From an uncultured bacterium (GTDB taxonomy: Bacteria > Bacillota > Clostridia > Lachnospirales > Lachnospiraceae): 64,000 bases of DNA. The stretch's first letter is position 1. Each line of letters starts with the position of its first letter. Shown here piece after piece: positions 29,072-39,741 of this stretch. Both the position numbers and the translations under genes were made by a program. Location: positions 107,961 to 171,960 of the forward strand of contig CANRVD010000001.1 in assembly GCA_947643145.1 (NCBI GenBank), read 5' to 3'. Below the pieces are notes generated by a model. It searched no databases. It was not told where the DNA came from and saw only the letters and a program-made list of their open reading frames with translations.

Positions 29072-31615
29072 TTATTCTTTACCGTGAAGATTACAAATCT
29101 CATTACTGATATTTTGCATCACAGTATATTTACTGTCTTTCGTTTCTGCCGTCTCTGTTTTTTTCAATAAAATACGATAATAAATATCCTGCTCCGGGCA
29201 CTCGTCAGACGCCAACATACTGCTTTCCCCACAAAAGGCATACTTCACATGACAGGTACAGTTTTCTTCCGGCTCTGTTCCGATATCAAAAAACTCCTTG
29301 CGCACTGCCGTACCTCCTTCTGCTTTGTTACAAATCCCCTTAACTGCCAGATTTCCACACTTATTGCAGATTTGCCTTGATACAATCGTTTTCGTCTGGC
29401 CAAACACCCCCTTTGTCTTTTTCGTTTCCTCATGAACCTGTTCCATAATCTCTTTCCAGATTACCATATGATAGTTTGAATCCTCCTGGCTGAGATTTTC
29501 ATCCATCCCCGACCAGATACCCGCAGTATAATACGGCGTATATCCCTCAAACCAAAAATCTGTATTCCCGCTGGTTTTCCCGCTATAACCCGCTGCCGAT
29601 GTCTTAATTCTGTCAAATTTTGCTTCCTTCGCATCCCCGTCGGAAATTACCTCCTGCATCGTATCGGTTAAGAGCCATGCTGTTTCTTCCTTTATGATTC
29701 TGCTGGATTCCATTTTATTTTCCAAAAGAATATTTCCAGATCTGTCTACTACCTTTGTATAAAAACGCGGCTGCCTGTAAACACCTCCGCCTGCTAACGC
29801 TGCATATGCTGCCGTAAGCTCCAGATTTGTCACACCTTCACTTAATTGCCCCAAAGCAAGAGAAAGCTGTAAATCACTATGCACCTGACCATCTTCGCTT
29901 TCCTTTTGCCTGACCAGTGTGGTAAAGGAAAACTTCTTTAAAAAATCATATCCTGTCTGAACCGAAACCTTCTGCAAGGTCTTTAAAGCAGGAACCACTT
30001 TTCCGTCTTTCATCGCCTCCCGTACCGTCATCAAACCGCTGTACTGCTCATCCTGCTGTAATTTGGCCTCTTCTGGAAAATAATACGGCGCATCATCTAT
30101 CACATCCCCCAATGTAATACCTGCCGTATCCAAAGCCGGCACATAAGTGGATAATGTGGTAAGTGCCAAGCCCGGCTGGTGCTTAGACTCCGTTGCGCGG
30201 TTAATCCCCCTGTTCATACGCTTCGCGCCCCGTCCTCCCACAACTGCAACAATTTTTCCCGTTTGCTGTTCCATTAATACAAATGAGGTCTGTGGCTGTT
30301 TTACCAGACGAATGTTCTCTGACAAAACCGTTCCTCCCGTTTTTAACATCGCCGTTCGAAATTTTTTAACATACACTTTCGCATCTTTGGGATAACGAAA
30401 ATACAGAGGAATATTTTCACCAGTCTCGTCCAGAAAATAATTTTTGATATTAATCTCGCTGTACTCCTGTTTCCTTCCATCCTTTTCTACCACAAGCTGG
30501 TATGACAGATACGAATGAACCGTATTGGGATAATATTTGTCATCATTGATTACTTTATCACAGATTCTTTGCAACTCCGGTTCCTGACAGGTATAAATCT
30601 GCAGTCCCTCATGATATAGCGCATTATGAGCTTCCGTTTCAGAATAGCCTAATTGCTCCTTTAAATCATTTGTCACCTGCTCCACAACCGCATCCGCGTA
30701 ATAGGAATCCGTCTTTTCCTTACCGTTGGATTTATAGTTATTTACATTCTGAATCCGAAGATAAACATCATCCCCCAGTGCTTCCTCATACTCCTCTTCC
30801 AAAATAAATCCCTGTTCTAACATGCTTTTCAGCACATTCTTCCTCCGCCATTCATTCTCCTCCTGCGCCTGGACCGGATTAAATTTGGTAGGGTCGGAAA
30901 CGATAGCTGCCAGAACAGCCGCTTCCGAAATATTTACTTCTGAAATATCTTTGTCAAAATACCGCTTGGAAGCAGCCTGTACTCCTGTCATATTCATTCC
31001 CAGACTCACTGTATTCAGATAATATTCCAGAATACGGGATTTATCCAGATTATCTTCCAGTTCGATTGCCAGATACTGTTCCATAACCGCTTTGCTGAAT
31101 TTTTCCAAAAGCCCATTGCCATTGGTATCCCCTAACATCTGGTTTTGGACAAGCTGCTGCGTAATCGTCCTTGCTTCTGTAAGCTTTTTCTTTTCATCCG
31201 TGACACTGTAGTAAACACTAAAAAGCAGCCCCTGCATATCTATGCCATGATGTTCAAAAAAATGCCTGTCTTCTGCCGCCACAAATGCACGCTGTACACA
31301 TAATGGAATCTGCTCCGCTTTTACATATTCCCTGATTCTGTTTCCGTCATCTAATTTCTGAATGACATTTCCTTCGCTATCATACATACTGGTTGTATAA
31401 CCCGGAGCAAGAACATTGAAATCCTTTACTTTTGGCGCCTTGTCCACCAATCCTCTGACTGCACCTGCCATTCCAAATATAAGCATTAAAAGAATGGTGA
31501 GTGTAAAAACAACACCAGCATACATGAGCCACTCTCCGGTTCGGTATTTCATTTTATAAGATGCCAAAGCAAGTCTGTTCTGCTTCCGTTTAATTTCTGT
31601 ATGACTATAGTTCAT
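29072..31615 (-). CDS. penicillin-binding protein (class A, transglycosylase/transpeptidase)
   Basis: AAEDRHFFEHHGID, ITQQLVQNQ, NRATESKHQPG-like transpeptidase region, YSGKTSGNTDFWFEGYTPYYTAGIW. Confidence 0.9.
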   Translation of the reverse strand: MNYSHTEIKRKQNRLALASYKMKYRTGEWLMYAGVVFTLTILLMLIFGMAGAVRGLVDKAPKVKDFNVLAPGYTTSMYDSEGNVIQKLDDGNRIREYVKAEQIPLCVQRAFVAAEDRHFFEHHGIDMQGLLFSVYYSVTDEKKKLTEARTITQQLVQNQMLGDTNGNGLLEKFSKAVMEQYLAIELEDNLDKSRILEYYLNTVSLGMNMTGVQAASKRYFDKDISEVNISEAAVLAAIVSDPTKFNPVQAQEENEWRRKNVLKSMLEQGFILEEEYEEALGDDVYLRIQNVNNYKSNGKEKTDSYYADAVVEQVTNDLKEQLGYSETEAHNALYHEGLQIYTCQEPELQRICDKVINDDKYYPNTVHSYLSYQLVVEKDGRKQEYSEINIKNYFLDETGENIPLYFRYPKDAKVYVKKFRTAMLKTGGTVLSENIRLVKQPQTSFVLMEQQTGKIVAVVGGRGAKRMNRGINRATESKHQPGLALTTLSTYVPALDTAGITLGDVIDDAPYYFPEEAKLQQDEQYSGLMTVREAMKDGKVVPALKTLQKVSVQTGYDFLKKFSFTTLVRQKESEDGQVHSDLQLSLALGQLSEGVTNLELTAAYAALAGGGVYRQPRFYTKVVDRSGNILLENKMESSRIIKEETAWLLTDTMQEVISDGDAKEAKFDRIKTSAAGYSGKTSGNTDFWFEGYTPYYTAGIWSGMDENLSQEDSNYHMVIWKEIMEQVHEETKKTKGVFGQTKTIVSRQICNKCGNLAVKGICNKAEGGTAVRKEFFDIGTEPEENCTCHVKYAFCGESSMLASDECPEQDIYYRILLKKTETAETKDSKYTVMQNISNEICNLHGKE

Positions 31616-31703
31616 TCTTATGATTTCCCCATTCTATAGCAACGAACGCCTGAAGCAAAATAACTTCAGGCGTATCTTATTGTTTCTATTGTTCTACTGC
31701 TTT

Positions 31704-32987
31704 TTACTTATCACGGTAAATAATATCACTTCTCTTTGGTCCATTTGATACCATCGTTATCGGTACTCCAATTTCCTTCTCAATAAATTCGATATATTTT
31801 CTGCAATTCTCTGGAAGCTGATCATATTCCCTGATTCCCTGAATATCACATTCCCAGCCTGGCAGAACCGTATAAACCGGTTTCGCTTTTGAAAGCTTTG
31901 CCGTTACCGGAAAATCTTTTTCTACCTTCCCGTCAATCTCATAACCGATACAAACCGGAATTTCTCTCAGATATCCCAAACAGTCAAGTACTGTTAAAAC
32001 AACATCTGTAGCACCCTGAATCTGGCATCCATAACGGCTTGCTACTGCATCAAACCACCCCATACGACGTGGACGTCCTGTTGTAGCACCATATTCTCCA
32101 CCGTCACCGCCATGCTTACGAAGTGCTTCTGCTTCTGTCTCATCTAAAATCTCACTGACAAATTCCCCTGCGCCAACCGCACTGGAATAAGCCTTTACGA
32201 CAGTTACAATCCTCTTAATCTCATATGGAGGAATTCCGGCGCCTATCGCTCCATATGCCGCCAAAGTAGAGGAAGAGGTAACCATTGGATAAATTCCGTG
32301 GTCAGGGTCTTTTAAGGAGCCAAGCTGACCTTCTAACAGAATATTCTTTCCTTCTGTAATCGCCTTTCGCAGATATGCTGAGACATCGCATACTAATGGA
32401 GCAACCATATCACGATATTCATGAAGTGTTTCTAAAAGCTCCTTCTCATCTAACTCCGGCTTCTGATACAGATATTTTAAAATCACATTTTTCTGCTCAC
32501 AGACACGTGCGATTTTTTCCTTTAATACCTCATCATCAAATAATTCAGAAACCTGAATTCCAATCTTGGCATATTTATCAGAATAGAATGGAGCAATACC
32601 GGATTTCGTAGAGCCAAAGGATTTCTTCCCCAGACGTTCTTCTTCATACTGGTCGAATGCAATATGGTATGGCATCAGAATCTGTGCTCTGTCAGAAACC
32701 AGCACATTAGGCTTTGGAACGCCTCTTTCTACCAGTCCATTAATCTCCTTCAACAAATATGGTATATTCAAGGCAACACCATTTCCAATAATGCTTGTTG
32801 TGTGATTGTAGAAGACTCCGGATGGAAGCAGATGCAAAGCAAACTTTCCATAATCATTAATGATTGTATGGCCTGCATTGCTCCCTCCCTGGAAACGTAC
32901 AACAATGTCAGATTCTTCTCCCAACATATCTGTAATCTTTCCTTTTCCTTCGTCTCCCCAGTTAGCGCCAACTATAGCTGTTACCAT
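31704..32987 (-). CDS. purA: adenylosuccinate synthetase; start trimmed to MVTAIVGANWGDEGKGK
   Basis: GANWGDEGKGKI, GGSNAGHTI, TTGRPRRMGWFD. Confidence 0.95.
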   Translation of the reverse strand: MVTAIVGANWGDEGKGKITDMLGEESDIVVRFQGGSNAGHTIINDYGKFALHLLPSGVFYNHTTSIIGNGVALNIPYLLKEINGLVERGVPKPNVLVSDRAQILMPYHIAFDQYEEERLGKKSFGSTKSGIAPFYSDKYAKIGIQVSELFDDEVLKEKIARVCEQKNVILKYLYQKPELDEKELLETLHEYRDMVAPLVCDVSAYLRKAITEGKNILLEGQLGSLKDPDHGIYPMVTSSSTLAAYGAIGAGIPPYEIKRIVTVVKAYSSAVGAGEFVSEILDETEAEALRKHGGDGGEYGATTGRPRRMGWFDAVASRYGCQIQGATDVVLTVLDCLGYLREIPVCIGYEIDGKVEKDFPVTAKLSKAKPVYTVLPGWECDIQGIREYDQLPENCRKYIEFIEKEIGVPITMVSNGPKRSDIIYRDK

Positions 32988-33069
32988 AAATTCCTCCATT
33001 CCGCCGTTTACAACGACTTTCATTCATAGTCATAGGTTTGCTGGCAAAGTCTGCCAATACAAGTATAAC

Positions 33070-34257
33070 CTAATCTAGTATTCTGTCAATGGTAATTGAA
33101 TGTTCTTTTGATAAATCATGATAAACGTCTCCAACCTTAACTACCGGCCTTGACAACTCTTTTTCATTAATCATCACAACTTTTCCAATCTCGCCTGTAG
33201 AAAGGCAGACTTCTGTATTCACATAAGCCTGAACGGCTGTTGTCAGGAATGGAAGCAGATATTCTACTTCATATTTTACCAGTCCTTCCCTTTCAAACAT
33301 ATGAATTACTTCAAACGGACAGATTGCTTTGCGGTAAACACGGTCAGAAGTCATGGCATCAAATGTATCCGCAATCGCCACAATCTTGGCAAAAGGACTA
33401 ATCTGATCCTGATGATATCCTCCTGGATATCCGCTGCCATCACAACGTTCATGATGACGCATTGCAGCCTCTGCAATGCGTGGATCTAAATTCATCCCTT
33501 TTAAAATATTGTTGCTGTGAAGCACATGTGTTTTAATTACATTAAATTCAGGTATTGTCAAACGGTCATTCTTCTGCAGCACATCATCCGATATCATCAT
33601 CTTACCTACATCGGCAAGCAGACCAGATAAGGTCAGTACTTCTAAATCTTCCTCGGAAATATTCGGAAATACCAGCTTTCCAATCATATTACTAAGCAAG
33701 GCTACATTCAGCCCGTGCACATATGTCACATCATCATACCCCTTCATACATTGCAGCATATCCAATATGTGAAGGCTGTTACGGCTCTTTGCCACGACAT
33801 TTTCCACTTCAGAAAGAATTTCTTTGCTGTCGATTTCATCGTTCTGCATAACGACCCGGTTAAAAGTATCCTTCATATGGTCTACCGCATTCAGGAAAGT
33901 CTCACTGAACTCTTTAAATTCCGGTGTCTTTCTGACAGCATCGTAATAGTTTTCTTCCTCTATATCTTCATTCAAAGGATACGACGGCTCTGTTGGTGCA
34001 AATGCTTTTTCCAAATCCTTTGCAGGCAATTCCGCCGAAGCTTCCGTCTTCCCCTCCCATAAAATAGGGGTCTTTCCATCTTCCTCATCCACTTTAATTC
34101 GGATTGCAAAAATAGAATGCTCCTTTAATGCAGCAATCACGTCTTCTGTCAGAACTGTCCCTTCCGGAAACAGTAACTGATCCTCGCTTGTGTACACATC
34201 ATCCGCCGCAATCATATTGATAACCAGACGTGCCGTCAACATTCTCTTCCCTGCCAT
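33070..34257 (-). CDS. HD-GYP domain protein
   Basis: HHERCDGSGYPGG, ADTFDAMTSDRVYRKA; HD dyad position reads AD (LLADVGKM). Confidence 0.9.
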   Translation of the reverse strand: MAGKRMLTARLVINMIAADDVYTSEDQLLFPEGTVLTEDVIAALKEHSIFAIRIKVDEEDGKTPILWEGKTEASAELPAKDLEKAFAPTEPSYPLNEDIEEENYYDAVRKTPEFKEFSETFLNAVDHMKDTFNRVVMQNDEIDSKEILSEVENVVAKSRNSLHILDMLQCMKGYDDVTYVHGLNVALLSNMIGKLVFPNISEEDLEVLTLSGLLADVGKMMISDDVLQKNDRLTIPEFNVIKTHVLHSNNILKGMNLDPRIAEAAMRHHERCDGSGYPGGYHQDQISPFAKIVAIADTFDAMTSDRVYRKAICPFEVIHMFEREGLVKYEVEYLLPFLTTAVQAYVNTEVCLSTGEIGKVVMINEKELSRPVVKVGDVYHDLSKEHSITIDRILD

Positions 34258-34322
34258 AAATACCTCCTCCTACTAGCAGCAGCCTGACATTTTACCCTCT
34301 CCCTGCCCGGCTCCTATTAGGT

Positions 34323-35777
34323 TTAAACATTAATCTCTACTTTTACTCCAAGTATTTCTTTATTTTCTTCTAAAACTGGATTTACAACTTCTTTAACAAA
34401 TTCTTTTACCTGAGAAGCAGCACGTCCTACATACTTTGAAGGTTCCATAGATTCCTTCAGCTCCTCCAGCCCCATAGGGAATTCATCATCTGCTGCAATC
34501 AGTTCTAAGAGGTTATTTTCCTTCCCATACTCCTTGACGTTCTTTCCCGCTTCCATGGAAAGAGTCCGAATCTTTTCATGCAGCTCCTGTCTGTTTCCGC
34601 CAGCTTTCACTGCATCCATCATAATATTTTCTGTTGCCATGAAAGGCAGTTCTGACAGCAGCCTTTTCTCAATCACTTTGTCATATACTACAAGTCCGTC
34701 TACAACATTTAAAAGCAAGTCTAAAATACCATCTGTTGCAAGAAATCCTTCCGGTATACTGATTCTCTTATTGGCAGAATCGTCCAAAGTCCGTTCAAAC
34801 CACTGGCAGGCAGAGGTAAACATCGTATTGGTAACATCTGCCATCACATAACGCGACAGAGATGCAATACGCTCGCTGCGCATTGGATTTCTCTTATATG
34901 CCATAGCGGAAGAACCAATCTGATTCTTTTCAAATGGCTCTTCAATTTCCTTCAGATGCTGAAGCAGCCTGATATCATTAGAAAATTTGTGGGCACTTGC
35001 TGCAATTCCTGCCAACACATTTGCCACACGGGTATCCAGCTTACGCGAATAGGTCTGTCCTGACACCGGAAAACATGCCGAAAATCCCATTTTCCTTGCA
35101 ATCAGCCTGTCTAACTCTTTTACCTTTTCTTCGTCTCCGTCAAAAAGCTCCATAAAGCTTGCCTGTGTACCGGTTGTACCCTTAGATCCCAAAAGCTTCA
35201 TGTTTGAAAGGACATACTCCGTATCCTCTAAATCCATTAAGAACTCCTGCAGCCATAAGGTAGCACGCTTGCCTACCGTAGTCGGCTGTGCAGGCTGGAA
35301 ATGGGTAAATGCAAGCGTTGGAAGTTCCCTATACTGCATTGCAAATTTTGCAAGCTCATCAATTACATTAATCAATTTCCTGCGTACCAGCTGTAATGCC
35401 TCTGTCATAACAATAACATCGGTGTTATCTCCCACATAGCAAGAAGTAGCGCCAAGGTGAATAATTCCCGCTGCCTTTGGACACTGTTTCCCATATGCAT
35501 ATACATGGGACATAACATCATGCCTTACTAACTTTTCCCTTTCCTTTGCAACCTCATAATTTATATCTTCTGCATGGGCTTTCAGCTCCTCAATCTGCTC
35601 CTTCGTAACTGCAGGCTCTCCGCTTTCATTTTTCAGCCCCAGTTCATTCTCCGCTTCTGCCAGGGCAATCCAAAGACGTCTCCAGGTCCGAAACTTCTTG
35701 TCCGGTGAAAAAATGTACTGCATCTCCCTGCTGGCATAACGCTCTGAAAGAGGACTTGTATACTTATCATTACTCAT
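34323..35777 (-). CDS. purB: adenylosuccinate lyase; start trimmed to [10 protein letters not shown]
   Basis: [32 protein letters not shown]. Confidence 0.95.
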   Translation of the reverse strand: MSNDKYTSPLSERYASREMQYIFSPDKKFRTWRRLWIALAEAENELGLKNESGEPAVTKEQIEELKAHAEDINYEVAKEREKLVRHDVMSHVYAYGKQCPKAAGIIHLGATSCYVGDNTDVIVMTEALQLVRRKLINVIDELAKFAMQYRELPTLAFTHFQPAQPTTVGKRATLWLQEFLMDLEDTEYVLSNMKLLGSKGTTGTQASFMELFDGDEEKVKELDRLIARKMGFSACFPVSGQTYSRKLDTRVANVLAGIAASAHKFSNDIRLLQHLKEIEEPFEKNQIGSSAMAYKRNPMRSERIASLSRYVMADVTNTMFTSACQWFERTLDDSANKRISIPEGFLATDGILDLLLNVVDGLVVYDKVIEKRLLSELPFMATENIMMDAVKAGGNRQELHEKIRTLSMEAGKNVKEYGKENNLLELIAADDEFPMGLEELKESMEPSKYVGRAASQVKEFVKEVVNPVLEENKEILGVKVEINV

Positions 35778-35813
35778 ATTAAAATCAAACCTTTCTATTC
35801 TGTTTTTAATGTT

Positions 35814-35869
35814 GTTACTATTCACAGCCGTTCTAAACATCATGCAGAAAACCATCTGTGAATAGTAAC
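35814..35869. repeat. 56-nt inverted repeat (family H)
   Basis: GTTACTATTCACAG ... CTGTGAATAGTAAC perfect 14-bp arms between purF and purB. Confidence 0.75.
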
Positions 35870-35872
35870 ATT

Positions 35873-37360
35873 TTAGTTCTCATATTCCCCACGTATATCT
35901 TCTTTAGGCGGCGCCACCGGATAATTCTTTGTAAAACAGGCATCACAGTATCCCTCATCTCCGTCCAAAAGCTCCCCCAGACGTTCCAGCGGAAGATATC
36001 CCAGTGAATCTGCTCCTAACATCTTACAAATCTCTTCTTCCGAATGGTTATAAGCAATCAACTGGTCGCTGGAAGGAACATCCGTCCCAAAATAGCATGG
36101 ATAACGGAATGGCGGTGAACTAATCCGCACATGAACCTGTAAAGCCCCTGCATCCCGCAGCATCTTAACAATTCGTGCACTTGTTGTTCCACGCACAATC
36201 GAATCATCTACCATAACAACACGTTTCCCACGAACCGCCTCACGCAGCGCATTCAGCTTTACCATTACACTGGATTCCCTCGCCGACTGCTTTGGCTTAA
36301 TAAAGGTCCGTCCCACATAACTGTTCTTTACAAAGGCGGTCCCATATGGAATCCCCGACTCCAGCGAAAATCCCATCGCTGCCGCATTGCCGGATTCTGG
36401 AACTCCCACTACAATATCTGCTTCCACAGGATACGTCTGTGCCAGAATACGTCCCGCTGTAATGCGGGAACTATGTACGCTGATTCCATCAAAATAGCTG
36501 TCTGGCCTTGCAAAATAGATATATTCAAAAATACACCTTGCAGGCTTGTCTGCCCTCATACTGATATCGGACTGAATTCCTTCTGTAGTAATGGTAACAA
36601 TTTCACCCGGCTCCACATCCCTGACAAAAGTTGCTCCAATCGTATCAAGCGCACAGGTCTCGGAAGCAAAAATATATGCATTATCCCGCTTCCCAATACA
36701 AAGCGGGCGAAATCCATGCGGGTCACGCGCACCAATCAGTTTCCTTGGACTCGCCACCACCAGGGAATATGCACCTTTAATCTTCTGCATTGCATTCTTA
36801 ACGGCATCCTCTACTGTTCCTACTGCGATACGCTCCACAGCAATTAAGTAGGCAATGACTTCCGAATCAATGGTTGTCTGAAAAATCGCACCTTTCATTT
36901 CCAAGCGGTTGCGAAGCTCAACCGCATTGACCAGATTACCATTATGCGCCAGCAGTAACGTCCCTTTAATATAATTAAGCACCAATGGCTGCGTATTTTC
37001 AGCAATGCTGGCACCCGCTGTGGAATAACGGACATGCCCGACACCAATATCACCCTCAAGCTTATCAAGCGCTTCCGGGTGAAAGACCTCGTTGACCAGT
37101 CCCATCCCCTTATATGTTTTTGAATTACGTGGCGGCCCGTCTGTTCTGCTTACAGCAATACCACAGCTTTCCTGCCCGCGGTGCTGTAGAGAAAACAACC
37201 CGTAATAGATGGAAGATGATACATTATTTCCATCTAAATCATACATTCCAAATACGCCACATTCTTCTCCCAGGCTGCATTCTTCTCCCCCTGCCAGAGC
37301 GCATTCCTTCTGACATTCCAGACAGCCTGCCCTGCTCATACAGTGTTCTTTTTCATTCAT
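35873..37360 (-). CDS. purF: amidophosphoribosyltransferase
   Basis: [39 protein letters not shown]. Confidence 0.95.
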   Translation of the reverse strand: MNEKEHCMSRAGCLECQKECALAGGEECSLGEECGVFGMYDLDGNNVSSSIYYGLFSLQHRGQESCGIAVSRTDGPPRNSKTYKGMGLVNEVFHPEALDKLEGDIGVGHVRYSTAGASIAENTQPLVLNYIKGTLLLAHNGNLVNAVELRNRLEMKGAIFQTTIDSEVIAYLIAVERIAVGTVEDAVKNAMQKIKGAYSLVVASPRKLIGARDPHGFRPLCIGKRDNAYIFASETCALDTIGATFVRDVEPGEIVTITTEGIQSDISMRADKPARCIFEYIYFARPDSYFDGISVHSSRITAGRILAQTYPVEADIVVGVPESGNAAAMGFSLESGIPYGTAFVKNSYVGRTFIKPKQSARESSVMVKLNALREAVRGKRVVMVDDSIVRGTTSARIVKMLRDAGALQVHVRISSPPFRYPCYFGTDVPSSDQLIAYNHSEEEICKMLGADSLGYLPLERLGELLDGDEGYCDACFTKNYPVAPPKEDIRGEYEN

Positions 37361-37482
37361 AGCCAGTCTCCTTATCTTTCAGCCAAACCATCTTATATTA
37401 TAGCAATCTGCCTGAAAATTCGCAAGTATCTGCCTCAACTTTCAAAACAAGATTTACTCTAAATCGTAACCGTCAGCGATAT

Positions 37483-38838
37483 TTATCTGCTGCCCTTCTT
37501 TTTACTTTGTTTTGCCTTTTTCTGCTCTTTTGATATCGGTGTTGGCTCAGGAGTCGGTGATGCAGAAGGGGCCGGAGTTGACAGAATCTGCTCTTTTGGC
37601 AGAATCCCTCTTTGTATCTTAACGGCAAGAATCCGAAGTACAGAAGAATCCAGCCTGTCCTCCTCAATCGTTCCATCTTCCACTTTCGAAAGAATTTCCT
37701 GATATGCCTCTTCAAAATTCTGTGGCATAAGAATAATATCTGCTCCCCCCATGAAGGCATTATACGCAGCTTCCGCAGAAGTGTAATCTGTAGTGATACT
37801 GGCCATATCAAAAGCATCCGTAATGATAACCTTTTCAAAGCCAAGCTCTTCTCTTAAAATAGTCTGCATAATCAGTTCTGACATACTTGCCGGTTCTGCA
37901 CTTTCTGTTACTTTACTGACAGAAATATGGGATACCATAGCAAAATCAGCGCCTGCTGCAATTCCCGCCTGAAAAGGAACAAAATCATTTTTTCGGAGCA
38001 TGGTAATACTGCTGTCGATATCCACACTTTCCTGATGGGTATCTCCGTCAGAAGAACCCTGTCCCGGAAAATGCTTCACTGTCCCGCAAACACCTACCTT
38101 ATCCATACCCTGTATGAAAGCACTCACATATTCTGATACCTTGTCTGGGTTGCTTCCAAAAGAACGGTCACCAATTTCTTCATTTAACTCACTTGTTTTT
38201 ACATCTGCAACCGGAGCAAAATTAACATTAAATCCTAACTCCCGTATTTCCGTTCCGATTGTCTTTCCCATATTATACGTATATTCATCATCCTTTGTCT
38301 TTCCAATCTCCTCTGCCGTAGGAAAACTGGTCGTTTTCATCTTCGGATTGGAAGCAATCCTTGCCACCCTTCCCCCTTCTTCATCTACCGCGATAAAAAG
38401 CGGCGTCCTGTCTGCATGAAGCAGCCCTGATGTCAGATTTATGGTTTGTTTTCTTTTCGCAATATTTCTGGAAAATAGAATCACTCCGCCAACATGATAT
38501 TTCGCAATATTGCTCTTCATTGTCTCTGTCGCTTTCCGAAACTCATAAAAATCGCCTTTACGGTTATCTATCTGCTCCAAATTCACCATGAAAATCTGTC
38601 CGACCTTTTCCTCATGCGTCATATTCTTCAGGTAATCACCCGCTAACTCTAATGACTCTTTCCAGTCTAACTTCACAATTTTCTCTTCCTTTTTTTGTGA
38701 AGATTCTGGAGAAGACGTCTCATATTTCTTTAACTCTGCCTTTTCTGAAAAGATTCCTATACAGCCACTGCAGTTTACCATAACTGCAAAGACCAGAAAA
38801 ACAGCCATAATTTTTTTGCTCCAGCGTATTTTGTCCAT
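37483..38838 (-). CDS. nagZ: glycoside hydrolase family 3 beta-N-acetylhexosaminidase-like lipoprotein
   Basis: VNCSGC lipobox-like, FIAVDEEGGRVARI, VKHFPGQGSSDGDTHQE, ITDAFDMASI. Confidence 0.9.
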   Translation of the reverse strand: MDKIRWSKKIMAVFLVFAVMVNCSGCIGIFSEKAELKKYETSSPESSQKKEEKIVKLDWKESLELAGDYLKNMTHEEKVGQIFMVNLEQIDNRKGDFYEFRKATETMKSNIAKYHVGGVILFSRNIAKRKQTINLTSGLLHADRTPLFIAVDEEGGRVARIASNPKMKTTSFPTAEEIGKTKDDEYTYNMGKTIGTEIRELGFNVNFAPVADVKTSELNEEIGDRSFGSNPDKVSEYVSAFIQGMDKVGVCGTVKHFPGQGSSDGDTHQESVDIDSSITMLRKNDFVPFQAGIAAGADFAMVSHISVSKVTESAEPASMSELIMQTILREELGFEKVIITDAFDMASITTDYTSAEAAYNAFMGGADIILMPQNFEEAYQEILSKVEDGTIEEDRLDSSVLRILAVKIQRGILPKEQILSTPAPSASPTPEPTPISKEQKKAKQSKKKGSR

Positions 38839-38839
38839 A

Positions 38840-38916
38840 TTTTACCTCATTTCTGCACTGCTTTCTGCGTATCCCCGATATTTGTGCAAAACAACGTACA
38901 GACACAAATATCGACT
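38840..38916 (-). repeat. structured leader repeat (family C) upstream of nagZ
   Basis: CGATATTTGTG...CACAAATATCG hairpin followed by CAGTGCAGAAATGAGGTAAAATATG. Confidence 0.65.
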
Positions 38917-39051
38917 TATAACTATTTTGACGAAACAAAACTATTCTGTCAAGTTTTTTAAAAAAATCGTAAACTGTCCAAGCCCCCCTGCATATGATAT
39001 CACTGTAAATAATTAAAACCTGCCGAACAACTCGGCGGAACGGAGGAATTT

Positions 39052-39270
39052 ATGAGTGATTTAGCAGCAACAAATTGTGGTGGCGGATGTTCAGGAAGCG
39101 AAGGCGGATGCAGTTGGATTATTATCCTTCTCTTACTCTCCTGCTGCTGTGGTGGCGAAGGCCATGGTTTCGGTTCTTTCTGCGGCTCATCATGCGGTGA
39201 CTCAGGATGTGGTTCCATTATCTGGATTTTACTTATCCTTTGCTGCTGTGGTGGTGGCGGCATTTTCTAA
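39052..39270 (+). CDS. small Cys/Gly-rich protein (of the kind annotated as high-cysteine chorion-like proteins in clostridia)
   Basis: 72 aa MSDLAATNCGGGCSG..., two hydrophobic+CCCGG modules; SD ggaggaatt; downstream terminator. Confidence 0.75.
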   Translation: MSDLAATNCGGGCSGSEGGCSWIIILLLLSCCCGGEGHGFGSFCGSSCGDSGCGSIIWILLILCCCGGGGIF

Positions 39271-39350
39271 AAATCCAGCCTACGCATCACCCATGCCGGT
39301 ATAGCCTGAATCCTTTCCATCGCATTACAGGCTGACGGCATACCATTTGA

Positions 39351-39382
39351 TAGTGCCCGCCCTTTTGGCGGGTGCTTTTTTA
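39351..39382 (+). terminator. Rho-independent terminator downstream of Cys-rich gene
   Basis: GCCCGCC cttttg GGCGGGTGC TTTTTT. Confidence 0.8.
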
Positions 39383-39485
39383 AATTATAGGAAACTGGTC
39401 GAAATGTAGCAGTATGCCACAACAAAACAAAGGGGACAACCCCTGACAGGATTATCCTCCTCTGCTATCACGATTTAATCAGCAG

Positions 39486-39653
39486 CTAAGATTTTTTCTT
39501 CTTCCGACAGCGGAGGCACTCCTCGTCAATCTCGTAGATTGTATCTTCATCAATTACCAGACTGCCAAACTTCCCGATTACTTTCCGCTCCTCTTTTTCA
39601 GAAGTCTCTATTTCCTGCTGCATAATATCTTTCCCATATCGATAATATCTCAT
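39486..39653 (-). CDS. small conserved-looking ORF (55 aa)
   Basis: MRYYRYGKDIMQQEIETSEKEERKVIGKFGSLVIDEDTIYEIDEECLRCRKKKKS*; absent from supplied track because <60 aa; CxxC motif near C-terminus. Confidence 0.5.
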   Translation of the reverse strand: MRYYRYGKDIMQQEIETSEKEERKVIGKFGSLVIDEDTIYEIDEECLRCRKKKKS

Positions 39654-39741
39654 TCATACTCCTTTCGTCCCTTACATATTAGTCCTTCTGTAGTGTTTTC
39701 ACCCTCACTTTAACTATATGCAAAGAAAACGAAATGGAAAC

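Noticed and set aside
31651-31678. Terminator between purA and the penicillin-binding protein gene
   Set aside because: Hairpin ACGCCTGAAG/CTTCAGGCGT is clear, but no T-tract follows on the minus (gene) strand, so not called as an intrinsic terminator.
39000-39263. Pro/Gln-rich minus-strand ORF (MPPPPQQQRISK...)
   Set aside because: Reverse complement of the Gly/Cys-rich gene; composition artefact.
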